Of a DNA stretch of 64,000 nt, positions 29,529-39,410 are shown in pieces (the stretch's first letter is position 1; the number at the start of each line of letters is the position of its first letter). A program made the translations under genes and the position numbers. The stretch comes from Gracilibacillus massiliensis. GTDB taxonomy: Bacteria; Bacillota; Bacilli; Bacillales; Amphibacillaceae. The notes under the pieces were generated by a model. The model made no database searches. It was not told the DNA's origin and saw only the letters and a program-made list of their open reading frames with translations. The stretch is taken from NCBI RefSeq assembly GCF_001458115.1, contig NZ_CZRP01000011.1:310001-374000 (forward strand). Direction: 5' to 3'.

Positions 29529-30074
29529 ATGAAGGTCGAAGGAATATTACCTGCTGTAAGAAAAATAAAGGACTTTGAAAAAATACTTAAAAGTGATCAT
29601 CCCTTAATCATTATTCTAGAAACAAGAGTGGCACAATTACCTCAAATCGTTAGTTATGCTAGAAAATTCCAAAAGAAAATATTTGTACATGCCGATCTGA
29701 TAAATGGCTTAAAAGTAGATCAATATGGAATGGAGTTTCTTGTGCGTCATGTGAAAGTGGATGGGATTATATCAACAAGAGCAAATGTGATTGCGATGGC
29801 TAAAAAGAGTAATATTGTAGCGATCCAACGGTTGTTTGCAATTGATAGCTCAGCACTAGAGAAAAATATTGAATTAATAAAAAAAACAAAACCAGATTAT
29901 ATAGAAGTTTTACCAGGAATTATCCCTTCAGTTATCAGTGATATTGCAGAACGGACTGGCATTCCGGTAATAGCAGGAGGCTTGATTAAGACAGAAGCAG
30001 ATATAGAACAAGCGCTTAAGAATGGTGCTATCGCCATTACCACTTCTAATGAAGATTTATATCGACTAAAATAG
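29529..30074 (+). CDS. glpP: GlpP glycerol antiterminator protein
   Basis: A 181-aa GlpP-family protein, a small TIM-barrel-like fold (GILPAVRKIKDFEKIL, KFQKKIFVHADLINGL, VKVDGIISTRANVI, EVLPGIIPSVI, PVIAGGLIKTEADIEQAL). In B. subtilis, GlpP bound to glycerol-3-phosphate attaches to leader RNAs of the glp genes and prevents termination. Here two matching leaders lie downstream, before the TRAP operon (30191-30279) and before glpK (35831-35913). GlpP should therefore switch on glycerol kinase and the TRAP-GH31 operon together when glycerol-3-phosphate accumulates. Confidence 0.95.
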   Translation: MKVEGILPAVRKIKDFEKILKSDHPLIIILETRVAQLPQIVSYARKFQKKIFVHADLINGLKVDQYGMEFLVRHVKVDGIISTRANVIAMAKKSNIVAIQRLFAIDSSALEKNIELIKKTKPDYIEVLPGIIPSVISDIAERTGIPVIAGGLIKTEADIEQALKNGAIAITTSNEDLYRLK

Positions 30075-30135
30075 TAATGGAGCGTGGTAATTACTCGAAT
30101 TTTTGAAGATTTTGTAGAAAAAAAGCGGAAGTTGG

Positions 30136-30164
30136 TTGACAGCGTTTTAGTTATTGTATATTAT
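30136..30164 (+). promoter_or_regulatory. Promoter of the TRAP-GH31 operon
   Basis: TTGACA (30136-30141), a 17-bp spacer and TATTAT (30159-30164) predict a transcript start near 30171, about 20 bases before the GlpP-type leader box. Confidence 0.75.
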
Positions 30165-30190
30165 TGTCGTACAAGTTAATAATATTTATT

Positions 30191-30279
30191 GCGGAGAAAA
30201 CGGAGATCCAAACTTTACAAGGTATGCGATTAAACAAATATAATTGCGCTTACCTTCACTTAGTCATGGGTCTTTTTTT
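30191..30279 (+). promoter_or_regulatory. GlpP-type leader with intrinsic terminator before the TRAP operon
   Basis: The box GCGGAGAAAACGGAGATCC (30191-30209) closely resembles CCGGAGACAAGGAGTCC in the glpK leader. Its last bases form the 5' arm of a terminator: AGATCCA (30204-30210) pairs with TGGGTCT (30267-30273), with an inner AAGGTA...TACCTT hairpin, and runs into seven T. By analogy with B. subtilis glp leaders, GlpP would bind the box and let transcription continue into dctP. The gene is 92 bp further on. Confidence 0.75.
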
Positions 30280-30371
30280 GCGTTTAAATTAGGAGGTGGA
30301 TCTTTTTTTAAGAAAGAATTAGTTTGTTGAGTCACTAAATAAAATAAGAAAATATTTTCAGGAGGGTTACA

Positions 30372-31394
30372 ATGAAAAAACAATTAGTTGGTATTTTGAT
30401 TTTGTTAATCGGATTATTAGCAGCATGTGGAAGCAATGATTCATCAGAAGAGAGTAATGAAGGTGAATCACAATCAGGAAGTGAAACTAGGGAATTAAGA
30501 TTAGCGCATAACTTGAGTGAAGATCATCCTATTCATCAAGCATTAACAACATTTGTTGAAAGTGTAGAAGAAAAAACAGACGGTAATACTACAATTGAAA
30601 TATTTCCGAATGGTGTATTAGGCTCTGAATCGGAAGTATTAGAACAAGTACAAAATGGCAGTGTTCAAATGACAAAAGTAAGTGCAGGGGCTTTGGAATC
30701 GTTTTCGGATGAATTTGCTGTTTTCTCATTACCTTACATTTTTACAAGTAACGAGCATTATCGAAATGTAATGGAATCAGACGTTGTTGAAGATATTTAT
30801 CAATCAACTGCAGATAATGGCTTTGTTGGCTTTTCATATTTTGACTCTGGTGCTCGTAGTTTTTATACAGTTGATACACCAATTGAAACGCCAGCTGATT
30901 TAGAAGGATTAAATATCAGAGTTATGGATAGCCAAACAGCAATTGATATGGTGGATTTATTAGGAGGTACACCAACTCCATTAGGATATAACGAAATTTA
31001 CACATCATTACAGCAAGGTGTTATTGATGGTGCTGAAAGTAATCCAACTGCTTTAACAACAGGACAGCATGGCGAGGTTGCTAAAAACTTCTCTTATTCT
31101 GAACATACAAATATTCCAGATATCTTAATTGTTAGTACAGATTTATGGGATAGCTTATCAGAAGAGGAGAAAACAGCTTTTAATGAAGCAGCAGATGAAA
31201 CAAGAAAAGAACATACTGAATTATGGAATCAAGCACTTGAAGAAGCTGTTACTGAAGCAGAAGAAATGGGTGTTGAATTCAACGAAGTAGATAAAGAACC
31301 ATTTATTGAAGCAGTACAACCGTTACATGAGGAAATGAAAGAAGACGAAAAATTAGCTGAAATTATTGATGCAATTAATGAACTTGATCAATAA
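30372..31394 (+). CDS. dctP: TRAP transporter solute-binding lipoprotein, DctP family
   Basis: A 340-aa protein with a lipoprotein signal (lipobox LAAC, then GSND), an acidic tether and a DctP/TRAP-type binding fold. It has LRLAHNLSEDHPIHQALTTF near the N-terminus, the GLNIRVMDSQTAIDMV segment with the carboxylate-binding Arg expected in family members, and QQGVIDGAESNP. It hands its ligand to DctQ/DctM. Most characterised TRAP ligands are organic acids, but sugar-derived and neutral ligands are known. Control by a GlpP-type leader and the GH31 gene behind it suggest a glycerol-containing glycoside (inference). The start follows TCAGGAGGG. Confidence 0.92.
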   Translation: MKKQLVGILILLIGLLAACGSNDSSEESNEGESQSGSETRELRLAHNLSEDHPIHQALTTFVESVEEKTDGNTTIEIFPNGVLGSESEVLEQVQNGSVQMTKVSAGALESFSDEFAVFSLPYIFTSNEHYRNVMESDVVEDIYQSTADNGFVGFSYFDSGARSFYTVDTPIETPADLEGLNIRVMDSQTAIDMVDLLGGTPTPLGYNEIYTSLQQGVIDGAESNPTALTTGQHGEVAKNFSYSEHTNIPDILIVSTDLWDSLSEEEKTAFNEAADETRKEHTELWNQALEEAVTEAEEMGVEFNEVDKEPFIEAVQPLHEEMKEDEKLAEIIDAINELDQ

Positions 31395-31403
31395 TTTTTG
31401 AAA

Positions 31404-31434
31404 AATAGAGACGCTCTCTTCGAGTGTCTCTATT
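31404..31434 (+). terminator. Attenuating hairpin between dctP and dctQ
   Basis: A 13-bp stem with one G-U pair and a 5-nt loop (31404-31416 with 31422-31434) has no T tract. It probably stabilises the dctP end and lowers dctQM expression relative to the binding protein. Confidence 0.6.
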
Positions 31435-31553
31435 CATACATTTATTTTGTGAAGTTGGATAGAACTAGATTAAAGGATTTTGGCGTTCGGTTAGAGTGAC
31501 AGAAAGTTAATTCTTTTAATGATAAATCATAACAAAAAAGGAGAATATACTCC

Positions 31554-32042
31554 ATGTTGGTAGATAAAATAAAAAAGATGTTGGACCGTACGATTTTAAT
31601 AGTGGCTTCCACCTTGTTAGTTGTCCTGGTATTAGGAGCTCTTTGGCAGGTTTTTACTCGTTATGTTCTGCAAAATCCGAGTACATTTACGAATGAATTG
31701 TTAGGTTTTTTATTAGTGTGGACGTCTCTTTTAGGAGCTTGTTATGCTTTTGGATCAAATAAACATTTAGCATTAACGTTTGTTACTAATAAATTATCAG
31801 GCAGCAGAAAATTAATCATTACTATTATCAATGACCTTTTTGTTGTATTTTTTGCTGTCGTTATTTTGTTGCAGGGTGGTATGGATGCAGTAAACACAAC
31901 AATGTCTCAAACTACGCCAATACTAGGAATACAAAAAGGGCTTGTTTATACAATTTTACCGATCAGTGGTGTGCTCATTATTATGTACAAATTACTAAAC
32001 GTAAAAAATTATTTCCAAACTAATCAGGGAGAAGGTGAATAA
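31554..32042 (+). CDS. dctQ: TRAP transporter small permease, DctQ family
   Basis: A 162-aa membrane protein with four predicted helices. It has the DctQ-like stretch ALWQVFTRYVLQNPSTFTNELLGFLLVWTSLLGA, including the conserved R-Y and N-E positions. It forms the small subunit of the sodium-driven TRAP channel with DctM. A ribosome site AAAGGAGAAT precedes ATG 31554. The large subunit gene begins one base after its stop. Confidence 0.9.
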   Translation: MLVDKIKKMLDRTILIVASTLLVVLVLGALWQVFTRYVLQNPSTFTNELLGFLLVWTSLLGACYAFGSNKHLALTFVTNKLSGSRKLIITIINDLFVVFFAVVILLQGGMDAVNTTMSQTTPILGIQKGLVYTILPISGVLIIMYKLLNVKNYFQTNQGEGE

Positions 32043-32043
32043 G

Positions 32044-33348
32044 GTGGATACCAGTTTATTAGCTACAATCGTATTATTTGGATCCTTTTTTATTATGTTA
32101 GTGATAGGTGTTCCTATCTCTGTTGGAATCGGAATTTCTTCCTTATTAGCTGCCTTAACTTTAGTACCTTTAGATATCATTACGTTTACAGCGGCGCAAA
32201 AGTTATTTGAAGGTATCGATAGCTTTACACTTCTTGCCATCATCTTTTTTATGTTATCTGGCAGTATCATGAACAATGGTGGGATTGCTATTCGATTAAT
32301 TAATTTAGCAAAACTTTTTGTTGGTCGAATGCCTGGTTCTTTAGCCCATACAAATGTTGTAGGTAATATGCTATTTGGATCTATTTCAGGTTCAGCTGTA
32401 GCTTCTGCAGCAGCAATCGGTAGTGTAATGACCCCGCTACAAAAAAAAGAAAAATATGATCCGTCTTTTTCTGCAGCGGTTAATATTGCATCCGCACCGA
32501 CAGGATTGTTAATTCCACCTACTACAGCTTTCATCGTTTACTCATTAGTAAGTGGAGGTACATCCATTTCAGCTCTATTTATGGCAGGATATCTGCCAGG
32601 TATTTTAATGGGTTTATCGATTATGATCGTTGCTTATTTTATCGCAAAAAAAGAAAAGTATCCGATTGCAGATAAGGTCACTTTTAAACAAGGTCTTAAA
32701 GTAATCCTGGATTCTCTTCCAAGTCTTTCTTTAATCGTCGTGGTTATTGGAGGAATTGTAGCCGGAATTTTTACTGCTACAGAAGGTGCAGCAGTAGCAG
32801 TTTTATACTCAGCAATTTTAGCTGCCTTTTATAGAGAAATTAAAATAGCAGATTTACCTAATGTTTTGAAAGATACGTTAGTGATGACTGGTATTGTGTT
32901 GTTTCTAGTTGGAGCATCATCGATTATGTCTTGGGTGATGGCTTATGCTGGAATCCCACAACAAATAACAGATATACTACTTTCGATATCGGATAATCCA
33001 ATTATTATTTTGCTTTTAATGAACATCATTTTATTAGCAGTTGGAATCTTCATGGATATCACGCCAGCTATTTTAATATTTACACCTATTTTCCTTCCGA
33101 TAGCAACAAATATTGGAATCGATCCTGTTCATTTTGGCGTAATATTAATATTTAACTTATGTATCGGGATAACAACACCACCGGTTGGTAGTGCATTATT
33201 TGTAGGTAGTAGTGTTGCCAATGTCTCAATTGAATCGGTAATCAGGCCATTGTTTAAATTATATATTCCAATGGTTATCGCATTACTGTTAGTCACGTAT
33301 TTTGAATGGATCAGCTTATTAATCCCAAGATTATTTGGGTTAATGTAA
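32044..33348 (+). CDS. dctM: TRAP transporter large permease, DctM family
   Basis: A 434-aa membrane protein with about twelve hydrophobic segments and typical DctM motifs: GSISGSAVASAAAIGSVM, ASAPTGLLIPPTTAFIVYS and NLCIGITTPPVGSALFVGS. It carries the substrate with sodium. GTG 32044 follows AGGTGA (32033-32038); GTG 32035, three codons earlier, is possible but badly spaced. The GH31 gene follows after 22 bp, so transporter and glycosidase are almost certainly cotranscribed. Confidence 0.92.
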   Translation: MDTSLLATIVLFGSFFIMLVIGVPISVGIGISSLLAALTLVPLDIITFTAAQKLFEGIDSFTLLAIIFFMLSGSIMNNGGIAIRLINLAKLFVGRMPGSLAHTNVVGNMLFGSISGSAVASAAAIGSVMTPLQKKEKYDPSFSAAVNIASAPTGLLIPPTTAFIVYSLVSGGTSISALFMAGYLPGILMGLSIMIVAYFIAKKEKYPIADKVTFKQGLKVILDSLPSLSLIVVVIGGIVAGIFTATEGAAVAVLYSAILAAFYREIKIADLPNVLKDTLVMTGIVLFLVGASSIMSWVMAYAGIPQQITDILLSISDNPIIILLLMNIILLAVGIFMDITPAILIFTPIFLPIATNIGIDPVHFGVILIFNLCIGITTPPVGSALFVGSSVANVSIESVIRPLFKLYIPMVIALLLVTYFEWISLLIPRLFGLM

Positions 33349-33370
33349 TGAAAAAAAGTGAGGTTTAAAT

Positions 33371-35758
33371 ATGATAAAAGATGTACATTTCCAAGTAGAT
33401 AAAGTTAAAAACAATACAGTAACATTAAAATCCAATGAAATAGAGGCACATGTTTATATATTAGAAGAAGATGTTTTTAGAGTATATATTCCTAAAGAAG
33501 ATCATCCACTTTTAAAACGAACATGGACGATTACTCCAGGTGCTGAGGATGTAAGTGCAGAAGGCCGTGATAAATCGGACTTATCTCCTTTTTCTTTACC
33601 AGCTTTTGAGATTGTTCAAGGAGAGAAAGAAGTAGAAATATACACCAATCAATTACGAGTTGTAATTGAACTAACAGGATTAAAATTCCAGTGGTTTACT
33701 AAGGTGAACAATCAATGGATCAATATTGCAAATGACAGAAAGACGCAAAATTATAATTTCAACGATAGTTTAGGAACTGGTGTTTATCATTATTTGGAAA
33801 GAGATAAGCATGATAATTATTACGGTCTAGGTGAAAAGGGTGGCCCTTTTAATAAAGTAGGGAAACGATATCGTATGAAAACAATTGATGCGATGGGTTA
33901 TGATGCCGAAAATACGGATCCTTTATACAAACATATTCCATATTATATCACTTACAATGAGCAAACTGAGGTTGCTTACGGATTATATTATGATAATTAT
34001 AGTGATTCCGTTTTTGACTTGGGTAATGAATTAGACAATTATCATGGTTTGTACCGATATTATCATGCCGCTAAAGGCGATTTGGATTATTACTTTATTT
34101 TAGGTCCGCGTGTTAAAGATGTGGTCGAATCCTTTTCAAAACTTACTGGAAAAACGATTATGCCACCAAAATGGAGTCTAGGTTATTCAGGGTCTACTAT
34201 GACTTATACAGATGCACCAGATGCTCAAGAGCAATTAAAGAAATTTGTGGATTCCTGTAAAGAATTTGATATTCCATGCGATTCGTTCCAGTTATCGTCT
34301 GGTTATACAAGCATTGGTGATAAACGTTATGTATTTAATTGGGATTATTCAAAAATACCATCACCAACTGATATGATTGATAATTTTCATGACAATGGTA
34401 TAAATCTATGTGCTAATATCAAACCAGTTTTGTTAAAGGATCATCCTTTATACGAAGAACTAGCTGAAAAGAAATATTTCATTAAAGCAAAAGATTCAGA
34501 ACAACCAGAAATTTCGCAGTTTTGGGATGACATTGGCTCCTATTTGGATTTCACTAATAAAGAGGCGTTTGATTGGTGGAAAGCAAAAATTAAAGAACAA
34601 TTATTGTCATATGGGATTGATTCTACATGGAATGACAATAATGAATATGAAATTTGGGATGAAGAAGCCAAGGCAGAAGGTTTTGGCAATACGATTCCTG
34701 TAAGTTATATCAAACCAATTCAAACAATGTTGATGATGAAGGCCTCTTATGAAGCGCAACGTGAATTTTATCCGAACACAAGACCGTATTTAATATCACG
34801 ATCTGGTGCAGCAGGGATGCAAAAATATGTACAAACATGGTCAGGTGACAATTTCACGGAATGGAAAACGATTAGATATAACATCAAAATGGGTCTAAGT
34901 TTAAGTATGAGTGGTGTCTATAATTTCGGGCATGATGTCGGTGGGTTCTCAGGTAAAGCACCTGATCCGGAATTACTAATACGTTGGATTCAAAATGGTA
35001 TTTTCCATCCGCGGTTTACCATCCATTCTTGGAATGAGGACAAAACTGTAAACGTACCATGGATGTATCCAGAATACTTAGATTTAATCCGTGGATTAAT
35101 GAAAGAACGCGTGAAGTGGATACCATTTATTTATCAAACTGTACACCAAGCGCATAAAGATTATAAACCGATATTGACACCAACTCTTTATCATTTTGAT
35201 CAAGATAAAAAGACTTTTACGGAGAATGATGATTTTTTATTAGGAGAAAAACTCTTAATTTGTAATGTAGTGGAGCAAGGTGCAACAGAGCGAGACGTTT
35301 ATTTACCTGAAAATCAGCACGGCTGGTATGACCTTGAATCTGATACCTATTATGAAGGTGGTACAAACTTAACTACAGAAGCTCCGTTGAATAAGATTCC
35401 AATGTATGCTCAAGCAGGCTCTATTTTACCAATTAGAGATGGTGAAATAAGCTTTAAAGATAGTAAAGAGGAACGCGGTTTGTTACTATTTCCTTTCCAA
35501 AATAATGGTGAAATAGAAGAATGGATTTATGAAGATGACGGAAATACAATGAATTACCAAGATGGCGAATATACGTACATTAAAGTGAAGATGGAATGTG
35601 ATGAACAATTTGTTGATATTAAGACAGAAATAGCTGGAGATTACAAGCTTCCATTCGATCAAATTACATTACATTTGCCAAAGCAAGAACAAAGAGCGAT
35701 AAAAGTAAATGGTCAGCTATATAAGGACCAACATCAAATCGTAGTAGCTACTTCATGA
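33371..35758 (+). CDS. GH31 alpha-glycosidase
   Basis: A 795-aa cytoplasmic enzyme without a signal peptide. A beta-sandwich N-domain (about 1-240) with YYGLGEKGGPFNKVGKRYRM precedes the GH31 barrel. Its nucleophile is Asp422 in STWNDNNEYEIWD (the common form is WNDMNEP) and its acid/base is Asp493 in TWSGDNFTEW. C-terminal beta domains follow. GH31 enzymes hydrolyse or transfer alpha-glucosyl, alpha-xylosyl or alpha-galactosyl groups; the altered nucleophile motif leaves specificity open. It lies 22 bp after dctM, under the same GlpP-type leader, and is followed by glpK. The simplest idea is cleavage of an imported alpha-glycosyl-glycerol to sugar plus glycerol (inference). Confidence 0.9.
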   Translation: MIKDVHFQVDKVKNNTVTLKSNEIEAHVYILEEDVFRVYIPKEDHPLLKRTWTITPGAEDVSAEGRDKSDLSPFSLPAFEIVQGEKEVEIYTNQLRVVIELTGLKFQWFTKVNNQWINIANDRKTQNYNFNDSLGTGVYHYLERDKHDNYYGLGEKGGPFNKVGKRYRMKTIDAMGYDAENTDPLYKHIPYYITYNEQTEVAYGLYYDNYSDSVFDLGNELDNYHGLYRYYHAAKGDLDYYFILGPRVKDVVESFSKLTGKTIMPPKWSLGYSGSTMTYTDAPDAQEQLKKFVDSCKEFDIPCDSFQLSSGYTSIGDKRYVFNWDYSKIPSPTDMIDNFHDNGINLCANIKPVLLKDHPLYEELAEKKYFIKAKDSEQPEISQFWDDIGSYLDFTNKEAFDWWKAKIKEQLLSYGIDSTWNDNNEYEIWDEEAKAEGFGNTIPVSYIKPIQTMLMMKASYEAQREFYPNTRPYLISRSGAAGMQKYVQTWSGDNFTEWKTIRYNIKMGLSLSMSGVYNFGHDVGGFSGKAPDPELLIRWIQNGIFHPRFTIHSWNEDKTVNVPWMYPEYLDLIRGLMKERVKWIPFIYQTVHQAHKDYKPILTPTLYHFDQDKKTFTENDDFLLGEKLLICNVVEQGATERDVYLPENQHGWYDLESDTYYEGGTNLTTEAPLNKIPMYAQAGSILPIRDGEISFKDSKEERGLLLFPFQNNGEIEEWIYEDDGNTMNYQDGEYTYIKVKMECDEQFVDIKTEIAGDYKLPFDQITLHLPKQEQRAIKVNGQLYKDQHQIVVATS

Positions 35759-35830
35759 TTTCTTCCTAAGGCTCATTGACAATGCAGGTAATTTTGTAAT
35801 AACATATAGGTATACTAAAAGTTAAAAAAT

Positions 35831-35913
35831 GTGCCGGAGACAAGGAGTCCACACAGCTACGTATATATTCTTCATTATTATTGGAGAATATAACAAGTTG
35901 TGTGGACTTTTTT
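35831..35913 (+). promoter_or_regulatory. GlpP-type leader with terminator before glpK
   Basis: The box GTGCCGGAGACAAGGAGTCC (35831-35850) overlaps a terminator whose outer stem AGTCCACACA/TGTGTGGACT (35846-35855 with 35899-35908) is perfect. An inner ATATTCT/AGAATAT stem and a T tract complete it. A possible -10 TATACT is at 35811-35816. GlpP bound to the box should prevent termination and allow glpK expression, as in the B. subtilis glp genes. Confidence 0.85.
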
Positions 35914-35964
35914 ATACGCAAAAGGAGCAATGTTTTCTCACATATCGTTTCGACTTCTGTTTAG

Positions 35965-37488
<1,524 letters not shown>

Positions 37489-37514
37489 TAAAATGAACCA
37501 TGGGGGCGTAATCT

Positions 37515-39164
37515 ATGACTTTATCAAGTAAAAAACGATCGGAAACATACGATAAAATAAAATCAACCTCTCTCGACATGATTATTATCGGGGGAGGCAT
37601 TACCGGAGCAGGTATTGCACTTGATGCAACTCTAAGAGGATTAAAAGTAGCTGTAGTGGACATGCAAGATTTTGCTGCAGGAACATCAAGCAGGTCCACA
37701 AAATTAGTTCATGGTGGCTTACGATATTTAAAGCAATTCGAAGTGAAAATGGTTGCAGAAGTAGGTAAGGAAAGAGAAATCGTTTATGAAAATGGTCCAC
37801 ATGTTACGACACCAGAGTGGATGATGCTTCCGTTTTACCAAGGTGGAACATTCGGTCCGTTCTCTACCAATATTGGTTTGCGTGTTTATGACTTTCTTGC
37901 AGGTGTGAAAAAGTCGGAACGTCGTAAAATGTTTGGCAAAGATGAAGCCTTGAAGCGTGAGCCATTGTTAAAAAGTGAAGGATTAAAAGGTGCAGGGTAT
38001 TATGTTGAGTATCGTACAGATGATGCCCGTTTGACCATGGAAGTTATGAAAAAAGCTGTCGAGAATGGTGCACTCGCATTAAATTATGCCAAAGTTAAAG
38101 AACTTGTCTATGAGAATGAGCGTGTTAAAGGTGTGCAAATCGAGGATCAACTTTCAAATGAAATACATGAATTAGAAGCAAAGTATGTTATTAATGCTGC
38201 AGGCCCATGGGTTGACACACTTCGAGAAAAAGATCATTCCAAAAAAGGTAAAAGACTTCGCTTAACGAAAGGAATTCATTTAGTATTTGATGAATCTCGT
38301 TTTCCGTTAAAACAGGCTATCTATTTTGATACGCCAGACGGAAGAATGGTTTTCGCAATTCCACGGGATGGTAAAACATATGTAGGGACAACAGATACCG
38401 TTTATGAAGGAAATATTGCTCATCCTACTATGACAGAGTCTGATCGGGATTACGTTATAAAGGCGATTGAATTTATGTTTCCTAACCTTCAAATTACGGC
38501 AGATGATGTGGAGTCAAGCTGGGCTGGATTACGTCCATTGATTTTTGAAGAGGGCAAAGATCCTTCCGAAATTTCACGTAAAGATGAAATTTTTGAATCG
38601 GCATCAGGCTTAATCTCGATTGCTGGTGGTAAACTAACTGGTTACCGTAAAATGGCAGAAGATGTCGTGAATGTGATTCGCGATAAAATGGTGAAATCGG
38701 AACAGAAAGTTTTCTATCCAAGTGATACGAAACATTTACCACTATCAGGCGGGGATGTTGGTGGATCAAAAGGTTTTACCGAATATAAAAAAGAGCAAGT
38801 GGCTAAAGGTATACATTTAGGACTGTCAGAACAAGAAGCAGATATGCTTGTTCAACGATATGGCTCAAATGTACCGGTTGTATTCGATTATTATCAGCAA
38901 TTGAAAGATGATAAGCAAATGAATCCAGTCACAAATGCGATGCTTAACTACAGTATTGAATATGAAGCGACATGTAAGCCGATTGACTTCTTTATTCGTA
39001 GAACAGGTGCTTTATTCTTTGATATTGACTGGGTAAAGCAAGAAAAAGAGGCAGTTATAGCCGAAATGGCGCAACAGTTAAAATGGTCAGATCAAGAAAC
39101 CGAAAATTATACAGTGGAGTTAGAGCAATTCATTTACGAAGCAGTTCATCCAACAAAGTCGTGA
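37515..39164 (+). CDS. glpD: Aerobic glycerol-3-phosphate dehydrogenase
   Basis: A 549-aa FAD enzyme at the membrane that oxidises glycerol-3-phosphate to dihydroxyacetone phosphate and feeds electrons to quinone. The FAD dinucleotide fold is MIIIGGGITGAGIALDATLR, and the family segments GTSSRSTKLVHGGLRYLKQ, VINAAGPWVDTL and SIAGGKLTGYRKMAEDVV are present. A C-terminal helical domain follows. The gene lies 26 bp after glpK, so both probably share the GlpP-controlled transcript. In B. subtilis glpD has its own leader; none is visible here. Confidence 0.97.
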   Translation: MTLSSKKRSETYDKIKSTSLDMIIIGGGITGAGIALDATLRGLKVAVVDMQDFAAGTSSRSTKLVHGGLRYLKQFEVKMVAEVGKEREIVYENGPHVTTPEWMMLPFYQGGTFGPFSTNIGLRVYDFLAGVKKSERRKMFGKDEALKREPLLKSEGLKGAGYYVEYRTDDARLTMEVMKKAVENGALALNYAKVKELVYENERVKGVQIEDQLSNEIHELEAKYVINAAGPWVDTLREKDHSKKGKRLRLTKGIHLVFDESRFPLKQAIYFDTPDGRMVFAIPRDGKTYVGTTDTVYEGNIAHPTMTESDRDYVIKAIEFMFPNLQITADDVESSWAGLRPLIFEEGKDPSEISRKDEIFESASGLISIAGGKLTGYRKMAEDVVNVIRDKMVKSEQKVFYPSDTKHLPLSGGDVGGSKGFTEYKKEQVAKGIHLGLSEQEADMLVQRYGSNVPVVFDYYQQLKDDKQMNPVTNAMLNYSIEYEATCKPIDFFIRRTGALFFDIDWVKQEKEAVIAEMAQQLKWSDQETENYTVELEQFIYEAVHPTKS

Positions 39165-39193
39165 GAGATAACATCTCACGGCTTTCTTATCGT
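39160..39193 (+). terminator. Hairpin at the glpD end
   Basis: CGTGAGA/TCTCACG (39160-39166 with 39174-39180) overlaps the stop codon and is followed by a weak T-rich stretch. Confidence 0.5.
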
Positions 39194-39204
39194 TGGAATA
39201 GTTA

Positions 39205-39323
39205 AAGTGTCCAATAAATGTTATTAAGTGTCCAATAAAATCTTGAAAGTGTCCAGTAAAGTTGAAAAAGTGTCCAACAAATGATGAAAAGTGTCCAATA
39301 AACTAACAAAAGTGTCCAGAAAA
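39205..39323. repeat. Six-unit array with exact 21-bp period (AAGTGTCCAATAAA)
   Basis: Units start at 39205, 39226, 39247, 39268, 39289 and 39310. Each has a conserved 14-bp core AAGTGTCC(A/G)(A/G/C)(T/C/A)AAA followed by 7 unconserved bases. The array lies between glpD and dhaK. A related array with core AAGTTGCCAGTAAA lies after the araC-type gene (45981-46056). Confidence 0.85.
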
Positions 39324-39410
39324 ATTTTGTCAGTTTGGAGCCGTTATTCTTGGTAATTTTATTCATTTTTGTTTACGATGAAACTATATTAAAAATAGAG
39401 GTGATCTGTT

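Noticed and set aside
39205-39323. CRISPR array
   Set aside because: The core is only 14 bp with 7-bp spacers and there are no cas genes, far from CRISPR repeat and spacer sizes.
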